Part shown: piece after piece, positions 1-7,184 of the stretch | Position numbering within the stretch: the first letter of the stretch is position 1 | How the letters are laid out: each line of letters opens with the position of its first letter | DNA from: Streptomyces sp. NRRL S-646 | GTDB taxonomy: Bacteria; Actinomycetota; Actinomycetes; Streptomycetales; Streptomycetaceae | NCBI RefSeq assembly: GCF_000720765.1 | Contig: NZ_JODC01000004.1 | Location: 62,001 to 126,000, forward strand | Length of the DNA stretch: 64,000 nt | Direction: 5' to 3' | Notes under the pieces: model-generated | What the model was told of the DNA's origin: nothing | The model's database searches: none | Seen by the model: only the letters and a program-made list of their open reading frames with translations | Made by a program: the position numbers and the translations under genes

Positions 1-703
1 CGAGTTCCTTGACGGCGGCCTTGAAGCGGAAGGCGCGGTCGGCGGCCGACAGGGCCTCGGAGTGGGTGAGGTTGATCTCGAACTGCCCGCCGTCGAATTC
101 GTGGTTGCCGTTGGTGACGCCGATGCGGAGGTCGCGGAGCAGGCGCAGGGTGCGCAGCAGATGGTTGTCGGGGTCGGCGCGCAGGCCGGCCGTGTAGACG
201 ACTCCGGGGGCTGCGGAGTACCGCTTCCAGCCGCTCGGGGATCCCGGGTCCTCATCGCAGAGGAAGTACTCGAGTTCGGGTCCGGCGACAGGGCTCAGTC
301 CCTGCTCGGCGCACCGGGCGAGGACCGAGCGCAGCAGGTCACGGGGCGATTCGGGTGCTGGTGCCCCGGTCGCCGGGTCGATGACGTCCCCCAGGCACGC
401 GGCGACCCCCGGCTCCCAGGGCAGCGCGACCAGGGTGTCGAGGTCCGGGCGCACGGTGATGTCGGGCAGGCCCGCGTCGAGGCCGCCGGTCACGGGGACC
501 ACGTCCCCCTGGGGTGAGGTGTGGTACACGGCCCGGCAGAAGGCGAGCCCGTGCTCGCACGCGGTCGGCAACTGGTCGAGCAGGACGTCGCGGGCCCGGT
601 CGGTACCGATGAGATCGGGATAGGTCACCCGGACCACGTCGATGCCCTCGGCGGCGAGCCGCTCCTGGTACTGACGGACGTCCGGTGTTTCGGATGCGCT
701 CAC
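1..703 (-). CDS. Glutamine synthetase family protein, gamma-glutamyl-amine synthetase-like (3' end off the window)
   Basis: The first 234 residues of a glutamine synthetase fold protein are visible and the gene leaves the window at base 1. The N-terminal beta-grasp segment reads VVRVTYPDLIGTDRARDV, followed by the catalytic-domain signatures GPELEYFL and NHEFDGGQFEINL. Members of this subgroup (PuuA, IpuC, GlnA4 type) usually join glutamate to an amine rather than to ammonium; that is family knowledge. The GTG at 703 is preferred because GAGGAG lies six bases before it. An in-frame ATG at 727 has no such site and would begin beside the operator. The gene diverges from the ferredoxin operon and shares its operator motif, so it probably belongs to the same catabolic regulon as the PuuC-like and PuuD-like genes at 8675-10863. 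The amine substrate cannot be read from the sequence. Confidence 0.88.
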   Translation of the reverse strand, partial: MSASETPDVRQYQERLAAEGIDVVRVTYPDLIGTDRARDVLLDQLPTACEHGLAFCRAVYHTSPQGDVVPVTGGLDAGLPDITVRPDLDTLVALPWEPGVAACLGDVIDPATGAPAPESPRDLLRSVLARCAEQGLSPVAGPELEYFLCDEDPGSPSGWKRYSAAPGVVYTAGLRADPDNHLLRTLRLLRDLRIGVTNGNHEFDGGQFEINLTHSEALSAADRAFRFKAAVKEL

Positions 704-730
704 CGTTGTCTCCTCGGCGGCCGGCATGTT

Positions 731-744
731 GTTTGATGCCAAAC
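731..744. promoter_or_regulatory. Palindromic operator GTTTGATGCCAAAC
   Basis: A perfect inverted repeat GTTTG-N4-CAAAC overlaps the -10 end of the leftward promoter. The same motif occurs at 838-851 and, with one mismatch, at 7133-7146. The likely ligand is the TetR regulator encoded at 6418-7020; this is inferred from position. Confidence 0.7.
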
Positions 745-771
745 GATAAGAACGGTTCCAACCGCCCACAA
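743..771 (-). promoter_or_regulatory. Promoter of the glutamine-synthetase-like gene
   Basis: On the minus strand a -35 box TTGTGG (771-766) and a -10 box TATCGT (748-743) are 17 bases apart. The -10 box runs straight into the palindrome at 731-744. A repressor bound there would cover the transcription start. Boxes were picked by eye. Confidence 0.5.
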
Positions 772-808
772 GGGGGTGGCACCAAAAAATTATCCACCTG
801 GACAGGTA

Positions 809-837
809 TTGACCAGGGGTGGGCGGCTTCCTATGTT
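809..837 (+). promoter_or_regulatory. Promoter of the ferredoxin operon
   Basis: TTGACC (809-814) and TATGTT (832-837) are separated by 17 bases, a good vegetative-type promoter. The operator at 838-851 begins at the base after the -10 box. Confidence 0.6.
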
Positions 838-851
838 GTTTGACATCAAAC
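838..851. promoter_or_regulatory. Palindromic operator GTTTGACATCAAAC
   Basis: This is the second copy of GTTTG-N4-CAAAC, placed across the expected transcription start of the 874-7020 operon. Bases beyond the core (TT before, GA after) are also shared with the copy at 731-744. Confidence 0.7.
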
Positions 852-873
852 GAGCTCATCGGGAGGACCGGCC

Positions 874-1062
874 ATGAAGGTCGTCGTCGACATGAACAAG
901 TGCCAGGACCACGGCCAGTGCGTTTTCGCGGCCCCCGACGTCTTCCAGCTCGACGGGAACGGGCGGCTGGGCTACGTCAGCGACCCCGACGACGCGCTGC
1001 GCGACGAGGTCGAGGAAGCCGCCGACGTCTGCCCGCTGCAGGCCATCCGGATCGAGGCCTGA
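874..1062 (+). CDS. P450-type 3Fe-4S ferredoxin
   Basis: This 62-residue electron carrier has the signature of ferredoxins that serve bacterial cytochromes P450: CQDHGQC at residues 10-16 (Cys-x2-His-x2-Cys) and a distant Cys53-Pro. The fourth cluster cysteine is replaced by His13, which is typical of the 3Fe-4S type. It would pass electrons from the reductase encoded two bases downstream to an oxygenase. No P450 or Rieske oxygenase is present in the window, so the partner may lie beyond the left edge or elsewhere. GGGAGGA precedes the ATG. It is the first gene of a tightly packed operon that runs to the TetR gene. Confidence 0.93.
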   Translation: MKVVVDMNKCQDHGQCVFAAPDVFQLDGNGRLGYVSDPDDALRDEVEEAADVCPLQAIRIEA

Positions 1063-1064
1063 GC

Positions 1065-2285
1065 ATGAAAGCACGCATCGTCGTGGCCGGGGCCTCCATG
1101 GCCGGTCTGCGTGCCGCGGAACAGCTGCGCGCCGCCGGATGGACCGGGACGATCACGCTCGTCGGCGACGAACCGCACATGCCCTACAACCGGCCCCCGC
1201 TCTCCAAGGAGGTACTGGCCGGCAAGGCACCCTTCGCATCGCTGGCCTTCCGCCCCCGCGCGAGCGTGGCCGACGTGGAATGGCGCCTCGGCACGAAGAT
1301 CGTCGCCTCCCGGCTCTCCGAGCGGAGCGTCGAGCTCGACGACGGTTCGACTCTCTCGTACGACGGGCTCGTCGTCGCCACCGGCATGCGGCCCCGTCGG
1401 CTGCGCTGCCCCGGCCCGCTCGCCGGCCGCCACACGGTCCGCACACTGGCCGACGCCCAGGCCCTGCGGGACGAACTGACCCGGCCCGGCGCCCGGTTGG
1501 TCGTGGTCGGCGCCGGGTTCATCGGCTGCGAGGTGGCCGCCACCGCCGTAGGACTCGGGGTCCGCGAGGTGACGGTCGTCGATCCGCTGCCGTTGCCCAT
1601 GGTCGGCCCGCTCGGTGAATTGCTCGGGCGGGCACTGCTGCAACGGCACGAAGAGCGCGGGGTGCGTTTCGCACTCGGCACGACAGTCGCCGGTTTCGAG
1701 GGCGGGGACCGGGTCTCGGGCGTGGTGCTCGGCGACGGAACCGTGCTGCCCGCCGATGTGGTGGTGGAGTCGGTCGGTTCGCTCGCCAACACCGAATGGC
1801 TGGAGGGCAACGGCCTCGACCTGACCGACGGGGTGCTCACGGACGAGCATCTGCGGGTCGGCGGCCGGCCGGAGGTGGTCGCGGTGGGCGACGTGGCACG
1901 TTTCCCCAACGCCCGCTACGACGGCGTACCGCGCCGGGTCGAGCACTGGTGCATTCCCACCGACACGGCCAAGCACGCGGCGAAGGTGCTGGTGGGCCAG
2001 CTCACCGGCGCCGACGCCGAGCCCGCTCCCTTCGCTCCGCTGCCCACCTTCTGGAGCGACCAGCACGACTTCCGGCTGCAGTCCTTCGGCGCGCCCGCGC
2101 TCGGCGTCGGCGACGTGCGGGTCCTGGACGGCGACCCGGCCGAGGACGTCCTGGTCGGCTACCACCACGACGGCCGACTGGTCGGTGTCGTGGCGCTCGG
2201 CGGCCCGGCCGCCGGGGCCGCCGCAGCCCGCCACCGCGCCGAACTGCTCAAGCAGCCCGCCCTCACCGCCCAAGGAAGCTCCTGA
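1065..2285 (+). CDS. FAD-dependent ferredoxin reductase
   Basis: The 406-residue protein is of the putidaredoxin-reductase type. It has an N-terminal FAD-binding Rossmann motif (VVAGASMAGLRAAE, residues 6-19), a second NAD(P)H-binding motif (VVGAGFIGCEVA, near residue 150), an FAD-contacting VAVGDVARF segment and the C-terminal FWSDQHDFRLQ typical of the family. It should take electrons from NAD(P)H and reduce the ferredoxin encoded just upstream. The ATG is two bases after the ferredoxin stop codon. The first glycine motif is GASMAG rather than GAGxAG, a variation also seen in other members. Together the two genes form a complete electron-supply module for a monooxygenase not seen here. Confidence 0.93.
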   Translation: MKARIVVAGASMAGLRAAEQLRAAGWTGTITLVGDEPHMPYNRPPLSKEVLAGKAPFASLAFRPRASVADVEWRLGTKIVASRLSERSVELDDGSTLSYDGLVVATGMRPRRLRCPGPLAGRHTVRTLADAQALRDELTRPGARLVVVGAGFIGCEVAATAVGLGVREVTVVDPLPLPMVGPLGELLGRALLQRHEERGVRFALGTTVAGFEGGDRVSGVVLGDGTVLPADVVVESVGSLANTEWLEGNGLDLTDGVLTDEHLRVGGRPEVVAVGDVARFPNARYDGVPRRVEHWCIPTDTAKHAAKVLVGQLTGADAEPAPFAPLPTFWSDQHDFRLQSFGAPALGVGDVRVLDGDPAEDVLVGYHHDGRLVGVVALGGPAAGAAAARHRAELLKQPALTAQGSS

Positions 2286-2287
2286 CC

Positions 2288-3094
2288 ATGACCACCGTCC
2301 GTGGATACCTCCACCCCAAGACGGCGACGGGCACCTCGTCGCTGATCCCCTCCCCACCCTGGCGCTACTCCGGTGACCTGCTCACCGTCGAGTACCGCAC
2401 CGATCCCGCACGCATCCGCGAACTGCTGCCCGAACCACTGGAGTTGGCGGACGAGGACCCGGGCGCGGTCGCGTTGATCTGGGCCGACTGGCAGTCCTGC
2501 TCGGCCTCGGGCGCGGAGCTGCTCGACCCGGTGCTGTCCCAGTACAAGGAGGCCTTCGCGGTCGTCCGCTGCCAGTACCGCGGGCAGACGTACTCGCGCT
2601 GCGTGTACATCTGGGTCGACAAGGACTTCGCAATCGCCCGCGGCCTGCACCAGGGCTACCCCAAGAAGCTCGGCTCGATCCACCAGACCCGCCCGCACCC
2701 GTACGGTCCCGCGCCGCGGATCGAGGCGGGCGCACGGTTCGGGGCGACCCTTGCCGCGGCCGACCGGAGGCTGGCGCAGGCCGTGGTGACGCTGCGAGAG
2801 CCGTCGGAGACGAACGGGTTCGTCAACGGCCACCCCATGGCGCACCACCGCTGGCTGCCGTCCATCGAGAAGGGCAAGGGCCTGGCGCTGGACGAGCTGA
2901 TCGAGACGGGGGCCGCGTCCTTCGAGGCCGGGCAGCCATGGATCGGGGACGCCGAGCTGGAGCTGTTCGAGGCGCCCACCGAGGAGCTGGCCCGCCTGGA
3001 GATCCACGAGCCGATCGCCGCCTACTACCGCCAGGTCGGCGTCGTCTGGGACGGCGGGCGACTGCTGGAGTCCGGCACGTCCGGAGCCGAGTAA
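2288..3094 (+). CDS. Acetoacetate decarboxylase family protein
   Basis: The 268-residue protein belongs to the acetoacetate decarboxylase superfamily. The segment HQGYPKKLGS carries two adjacent lysines, K126 and K127, at the position of the Schiff-base lysine and its neighbour in the classical enzyme. The length is usual for the family. Because it lies between the ferredoxin reductase and ring-cleavage genes, its natural substrate is more likely a keto-acid or semialdehyde intermediate of the aromatic pathway than acetoacetate; this is inferred. Members of the family also act as hydratases or aldolases, so decarboxylation is not certain. It starts two bases after the reductase stop and is probably co-transcribed. 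Confidence 0.82.
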   Translation: MTTVRGYLHPKTATGTSSLIPSPPWRYSGDLLTVEYRTDPARIRELLPEPLELADEDPGAVALIWADWQSCSASGAELLDPVLSQYKEAFAVVRCQYRGQTYSRCVYIWVDKDFAIARGLHQGYPKKLGSIHQTRPHPYGPAPRIEAGARFGATLAAADRRLAQAVVTLREPSETNGFVNGHPMAHHRWLPSIEKGKGLALDELIETGAASFEAGQPWIGDAELELFEAPTEELARLEIHEPIAAYYRQVGVVWDGGRLLESGTSGAE

Positions 3095-3128
3095 CCACCG
3101 TACACATCAAGGGACTTGGAGACCGGAC

Positions 3129-4592
3129 ATGAACGAGCACCGCATCACTGTCGCCGGGGTCGCCGTCGACACCCGGCACTGGATCGGCGGTGAGCGCATC
3201 GCCTCTGCCGGCACCTTCACCGACGTATCGCCGATCGACGGCAGTGCACTCGGCGAGATCGCGCGCGGCGGACCCGCCGAGGCCGCCGCCGCAGTCGCCG
3301 CCGCCAAGGCCGCCTTCCCCGGCTGGGCCGCCACCCCCCGCGCCGAACGCGCCCGCATACTGCATGCCATCGCCGACGGCGTCGAGAAGCGCATCGAAGA
3401 GCTCGCCATCGTCGAGACCACCGACAACGGCGCCCTGCTGCGCTCGCACCGCCGGGGCGTGATGCCCCGCGTGGCACACAACTTCCGTTTCTTCGCCGAC
3501 TGGCTGCTGACGCTGGATCACGAGGACTTCGGGACGCGCGGCCACACGAACCATGTGAGCTGGGACCCGGCGGGTCCCTGTGTCCTGATCACCCCGTGGA
3601 ACGCGCCGCTGATGCTGGCGACCTGGAAGGTGGCGCCCGCGCTGGCCGCGGGCAACACCGTGGTGCTGAAGCCCGCCGAGTGGTCTCCGCTGACCGCCTC
3701 GCTGCTGGCCGACATCGCGGCCGAGGCGGGGCTGCCGGCGGGCGTCCTCAACGTCGTGCAGGGCCACGGCTCGGAGATCGGCGACGCTCTCACGTCGAAC
3801 CCGGACGTGCGCCGGATCAGCTTCACCGGTTCCGTTCCCACCGCCCGGCGCATCGCGGAGTCGGCTGCCGCCAACCTCACTCCGCTCAGCCTCGAACTGG
3901 GCGGCAAATCACCGCTGCTGGTGTTCGCCGACACCGATCTCGACCTCGCCGTCGACCTCGCGGTGGAGCAGTACGACAACGCCGGGCAGGTGTGTCTGGC
4001 AGCGACGCGCCTCCTCGTCGAGGAGTCGGTGGCCGAGGAGTTCACCCGCCGTTTTGTCGACAGGGCCACCGCACTGAAGCAGGGCGACCCGCGCGACGAG
4101 GCCACCGACATCGGGCCCAACATCCACTCCCGCCAGCTGGAGAAGATCGACGGATTCGTGCAGCGGGCGCTCGCATCGGGAGCCCGCGCGGTCATCGGCG
4201 GACACCGGGGGGACGGCCGGTACTACGCGCCGACCCTGCTCACCGATGTCCGGCAGGACAGCGAGATCGTCCAGGAGGAGGTCTTCGGGCCGGTCCTGAC
4301 GCTCCAGACCTTCACCGACGAGGACGAGGCGATCCGGCTCGCCAATGACACCCGCTTCGGGCTGGCCGCCACCGTGGCCACCGGTTCGCGCGAGCGCGCC
4401 GAGCGCGTCACCGCCCGGCTCGTCGCGGGCACGGTGTGGGTGAACTGCTTCTTCGTACGCGATCTGCAGGCCCCGTTCGGCGGCTCGCGCCTCTCCGGCG
4501 TCGGCCGCGAGGGCGGCACCTGGAGCTTCGATTTCTACTGCGACCTGAAGAACACCGTGACCGCCCCGAACGGATGGAAGAACCATGGGTGA
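3129..4592 (+). CDS. Aldehyde dehydrogenase, HpaE-like (5-carboxymethyl-2-hydroxymuconate semialdehyde type)
   Basis: The 487-residue NAD(P)-dependent aldehyde dehydrogenase has all expected landmarks: TPWNAP with Asn158, LELGGK with Glu256 and NAGQVCLA with catalytic Cys289. The context and general similarity fit the enzyme that oxidises the semialdehyde released by homoprotocatechuate meta cleavage (HpaE) or the related 2-hydroxymuconic semialdehyde dehydrogenase. The stop codon overlaps the start of the dioxygenase gene by eight bases, so the two are probably translationally coupled. That overlap is the best evidence for a shared pathway. The exact substrate is inferred. Confidence 0.9.
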   Translation: MNEHRITVAGVAVDTRHWIGGERIASAGTFTDVSPIDGSALGEIARGGPAEAAAAVAAAKAAFPGWAATPRAERARILHAIADGVEKRIEELAIVETTDNGALLRSHRRGVMPRVAHNFRFFADWLLTLDHEDFGTRGHTNHVSWDPAGPCVLITPWNAPLMLATWKVAPALAAGNTVVLKPAEWSPLTASLLADIAAEAGLPAGVLNVVQGHGSEIGDALTSNPDVRRISFTGSVPTARRIAESAAANLTPLSLELGGKSPLLVFADTDLDLAVDLAVEQYDNAGQVCLAATRLLVEESVAEEFTRRFVDRATALKQGDPRDEATDIGPNIHSRQLEKIDGFVQRALASGARAVIGGHRGDGRYYAPTLLTDVRQDSEIVQEEVFGPVLTLQTFTDEDEAIRLANDTRFGLAATVATGSRERAERVTARLVAGTVWVNCFFVRDLQAPFGGSRLSGVGREGGTWSFDFYCDLKNTVTAPNGWKNHG

Positions 4593-5520
4593 GATCGTCG
4601 GGGCGGGCCTGCTCGCCCACGTCCCCACCATCGTGCTCCCCGAGGCCGACCGGCTGGAGCTCAACGAGGGCAAGGAGATCACCCTCGTCACCGGCCTGCA
4701 GCAGCTGCGCAGGGACGTCTTCGAGCGCGACGACTACGACACCGTCGTCGTCCTCGACTCCCACTGGGCGACCACGGTCGAGTTCGTCGTCACCGCGCAG
4801 ACGCGCCGGGCGGGGCTCTTCACCTCCGAAGAGCTGCCGCGCGGCATGTGCCGGATGCCGTACGACTTTCCCGGAGACCCCGAACTCGCCCGCAGCATCG
4901 AGAAGTTCGCCGACAGGCACGGTACCTGGATCACCGCGATCGACGACGACCACCTGCCGATCTACTACGCCACCACCAACCTCTGGAAGTTCCTCGGCGA
5001 AGGGCTGCCGGACAAGCGGTGGGTGACCATCGGCGTCTGCCAGACCGGCGACATGGAGGATCACCTGCGGCTCGGGCGCGCCCTCGCGGACGGGATCGCC
5101 GCCACGCCCGGCCGGCGCGTCCTGCTGATCGCCTCCGGTGCTCTGTCGCACACCTTCTGGCCGCTGCGCGAGATCCGCGACCACGAGGCCAGCGACCCCG
5201 CGCACATCTTCACGCCCGAGGCCCGCGCCGCCGACCTCGAGCGCATCGGCTGGTTCAAGGAGGGCCGGCACGACAAGGTCCTCGACACCATGGACGAGTT
5301 CTGGAAGTTCAAGCCGGAGGCGAAGTTCTTCCACTACCTGATGATGGCGGGCGCGCTCGGCGAGCAGGCCTGCACCGCCAGGGCCCGCCAGTACGGCGAG
5401 TACGAGAACGCCGTCGGCACCGGCCAGGTCCACCTGTGGTTCGACCGCCCGGCCGACGGCTGGACGGGCACGGGAGCACCCGTGACAGCCGCGCCCCACC
5501 ACCCGCACCGTCGCCCTTAG
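4585..5520 (+). CDS. Class III extradiol ring-cleavage dioxygenase, HpaD-like
   Basis: The 311-residue protein is of the LigB-type class III extradiol dioxygenase superfamily, which uses non-haem iron to open catechol rings. Candidate metal ligands are His12 in LLAHVPTI and His60 in VVLDSHW. A further conserved-looking segment is IASGALSHTF. Of the family members, 3,4-dihydroxyphenylacetate (homoprotocatechuate) 2,3-dioxygenase fits best, given the HpaE-like gene before it and the HpaG-like gene ten bases after it. Other catechols remain possible. The ATG lies inside the end of the preceding gene. The C-terminal tail is Pro/His-rich and probably not part of the fold. Confidence 0.85.
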   Translation: MGEIVGAGLLAHVPTIVLPEADRLELNEGKEITLVTGLQQLRRDVFERDDYDTVVVLDSHWATTVEFVVTAQTRRAGLFTSEELPRGMCRMPYDFPGDPELARSIEKFADRHGTWITAIDDDHLPIYYATTNLWKFLGEGLPDKRWVTIGVCQTGDMEDHLRLGRALADGIAATPGRRVLLIASGALSHTFWPLREIRDHEASDPAHIFTPEARAADLERIGWFKEGRHDKVLDTMDEFWKFKPEAKFFHYLMMAGALGEQACTARARQYGEYENAVGTGQVHLWFDRPADGWTGTGAPVTAAPHHPHRRP

Positions 5521-5530
5521 GAAGGCCGCC

Positions 5531-6376
5531 ATGCCCGAATACCGCCGCATCCTCCTCGACGGCGCCGCCGTCCAGGTCACCGTCGACGGGGACGAACTCG
5601 TCGCCGGGGACGGCCGCCGCATCAAGACCGAGGAGGCGCAGCACCTGCCGCCGGTCGTGCCGTCGAAGGTGATCGCCGTCCACCTCAACCACCGCAGCCG
5701 CGTCGACGAGTTCCAGATCGACCTCCCGGACACGCCCACGTACTTCCACAAGCCGACCTCGGCCCTCAACTCCCACCAGGGCGCGATCGTCCGGCCCGAG
5801 GGCTGCAAGTGGCTCAACTACGAGGGCGAGGTCGCCATCGTCATCGGCAGGACCGCCCGCAACATCTCCCCGGCCGAGGCGGGCGAGTACATCGCCGGCT
5901 ACACCGTCGCCAACGACTACGGCCTGCACGACTTCCGCGACACCGACGCCGGTTCCATGCTCCGCGTCAAGGGCTCCGACACGCTGTGCCCGCTCGGCCC
6001 CGGGCTGGTCACCGACTGGGACTTCCACGGCAAGAGCCTGCGGACGTACGTCAACGGCGAGGTCGTACAGGACGGTTCGACCGACGAGATGAAGTGGGAC
6101 ATGCACTATCTCGTCGCCGACATCGCCCGCACCATCACCCTGTGTCCGGGGGATGTGCTGCTGTCCGGCACCCCGGCCAACTCCCGCCCCGTACAGCCCG
6201 GCGACGTCGTCGAGGTCGAGGTCGAGGGCCTGGGCCGACTCACCAACCACATCGTCACCGGGCCGGCCCCGATCCGCTCCGACGTAGGCGCCCAGCCCAC
6301 CGAATCGGAGGAGGTGCTGTCCACCGCGCTCGGCGGCGACTGGGAGTTCCGCGGCATCCGGCCGCCCCGGCGCTGA
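5531..6376 (+). CDS. Fumarylacetoacetate hydrolase family protein, HpaG-like
   Basis: The 281-residue FAH-fold protein carries the metal-binding acidic residues of the family: Glu98 and Glu100 in YEGEVAIVIG and Asp129 in VANDYGLHDFRD. The substrate-side segment KGSDTLCPLGP is typical of the isomerase/decarboxylase branch. In homoprotocatechuate degradation this type acts as 5-oxopent-3-ene-1,2,5-tricarboxylate decarboxylase or 2-hydroxyhepta-2,4-diene-1,7-dioate isomerase. AGGAAGG precedes the ATG. No separate hydratase (HpaH) or aldolase (HpaI) follows in this operon, so the lower pathway is incomplete here. Confidence 0.87.
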   Translation: MPEYRRILLDGAAVQVTVDGDELVAGDGRRIKTEEAQHLPPVVPSKVIAVHLNHRSRVDEFQIDLPDTPTYFHKPTSALNSHQGAIVRPEGCKWLNYEGEVAIVIGRTARNISPAEAGEYIAGYTVANDYGLHDFRDTDAGSMLRVKGSDTLCPLGPGLVTDWDFHGKSLRTYVNGEVVQDGSTDEMKWDMHYLVADIARTITLCPGDVLLSGTPANSRPVQPGDVVEVEVEGLGRLTNHIVTGPAPIRSDVGAQPTESEEVLSTALGGDWEFRGIRPPRR

Positions 6377-6417
6377 TGCCGAAGGGCCTGCTCAGCGATA
6401 CCGGTAGGGTCACCGGC

Positions 6418-7020
6418 ATGACCGAGTCCGCAGACGCCCCGAAGGGCCGACAGCCACGCAAGCGCCTGCAGTACGGCGAGGGGCGCGAGGCCCTGCTGAA
6501 CGCGGCCGTACGCGTGGTGGCGAGGGGCGGTCTGCGCAAGCTCACCTACCGGGCCGTCGCGGAGGAGGCCGGGGTCACCCACGGGCTCGTCGTGCACCAC
6601 TTCGGTTCGCGCGACACGCTGATCGAGGAGGCCCTCGCCCACACGATCCGCACCTCGCTGAGCACCAGCGCCCTCGAACCGGGCACCGGCAAGGTCGCGG
6701 ACTTCTCGACCGGGCTCTCCGACATGGTCACGGCGGATCCGGGCACCCAGGCGTTCCAGTACGAGCTGCTGCTCGAGGCGCGCCGCAGGCCGGAGCTGCT
6801 GCCGCAGCTGCGCGCGCTGTACGACGAGTACTTCGATGCCACCCGGCGCGAGCTGAACCGTATGCTGCCGGCCGGCGCGGACCAGGCGATGACCCGGTTG
6901 GTCTTCGCCGCGCTCGACGGCCTGGTGCTGCACCAGCTCGTCTTCGGCGAGCCGGAGGTCACGGACGCCGCCCTGGAGCAGTTGCGCGCCCTGCTGAGAC
7001 TCCTCGACGCGGACTCCTGA
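6418..7020 (+). CDS. TetR family transcriptional regulator
   Basis: The 200-residue regulator has an N-terminal TetR helix-turn-helix (LTYRAVAEEAGVTHGLVVHH, about residues 42-61) and a helical ligand-binding domain. It ends the ring-cleavage operon. The ATG at 6418 is chosen because a GTAGGG site lies upstream. An in-frame ATG at 6376 overlaps the FAH stop codon (TGATG) and would add 14 residues by coupled translation. It is the only regulator gene in this cluster. It is therefore the natural candidate for binding the GTTTG-N4-CAAAC palindromes at 731, 838 and 7133, which would make the cluster an autoregulated, probably substrate-induced regulon. Confidence 0.88.
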   Translation: MTESADAPKGRQPRKRLQYGEGREALLNAAVRVVARGGLRKLTYRAVAEEAGVTHGLVVHHFGSRDTLIEEALAHTIRTSLSTSALEPGTGKVADFSTGLSDMVTADPGTQAFQYELLLEARRRPELLPQLRALYDEYFDATRRELNRMLPAGADQAMTRLVFAALDGLVLHQLVFGEPEVTDAALEQLRALLRLLDADS

Positions 7021-7033
7021 GCTGCAGTTTTTC

Positions 7034-7063
7034 AAGGCCCCGGGGCGTTTCCCGGGGCCTTTT
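7034..7063 (+). terminator. Intrinsic terminator after the TetR gene
   Basis: A perfect 11-bp stem (AAGGCCCCGGG, 7034-7044, with 7051-7061) encloses the loop GCGTTT and ends in four T residues. It closes the ferredoxin-TetR operon 13 bases after the stop codon and separates it from the permease unit. Confidence 0.8.
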
Positions 7064-7132
7064 CCGGTTGCGGAGAAAACTCCGGCCACCCCCTTGCCAA
7101 ACGGATAGTTCCAGCACACCATGAAGCAACTC

Positions 7133-7146
7133 GTTTGGCCCTAAAC
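7133..7146. promoter_or_regulatory. Third operator copy, GTTTGGCCCTAAAC
   Basis: This has one mismatch to the palindrome GTTTG-N4-CAAAC of 731-744 and 838-851, and it keeps the flanking CG/GA bases. It lies 38 bases before the permease start. I could not pick a convincing -10 box next to it. Confidence 0.55.
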
Positions 7147-7184
7147 GAACCACCATCCCTCCCCGTCCCCGACAGGTGATCCGA

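Noticed and set aside
972..2357. Long minus-strand open frame (461 residues) opposite the ferredoxin reductase gene
   Set aside because: It is a shadow of high-GC coding sequence. The plus strand encodes a complete flavoprotein with all motifs, and the antisense product has no recognisable domain.
7094..7122. Possible -35/-10 pair TTGCCA...CACCAT before the permease
   Set aside because: The second box does not resemble a -10 hexamer, so no promoter was annotated there despite the nearby operator.
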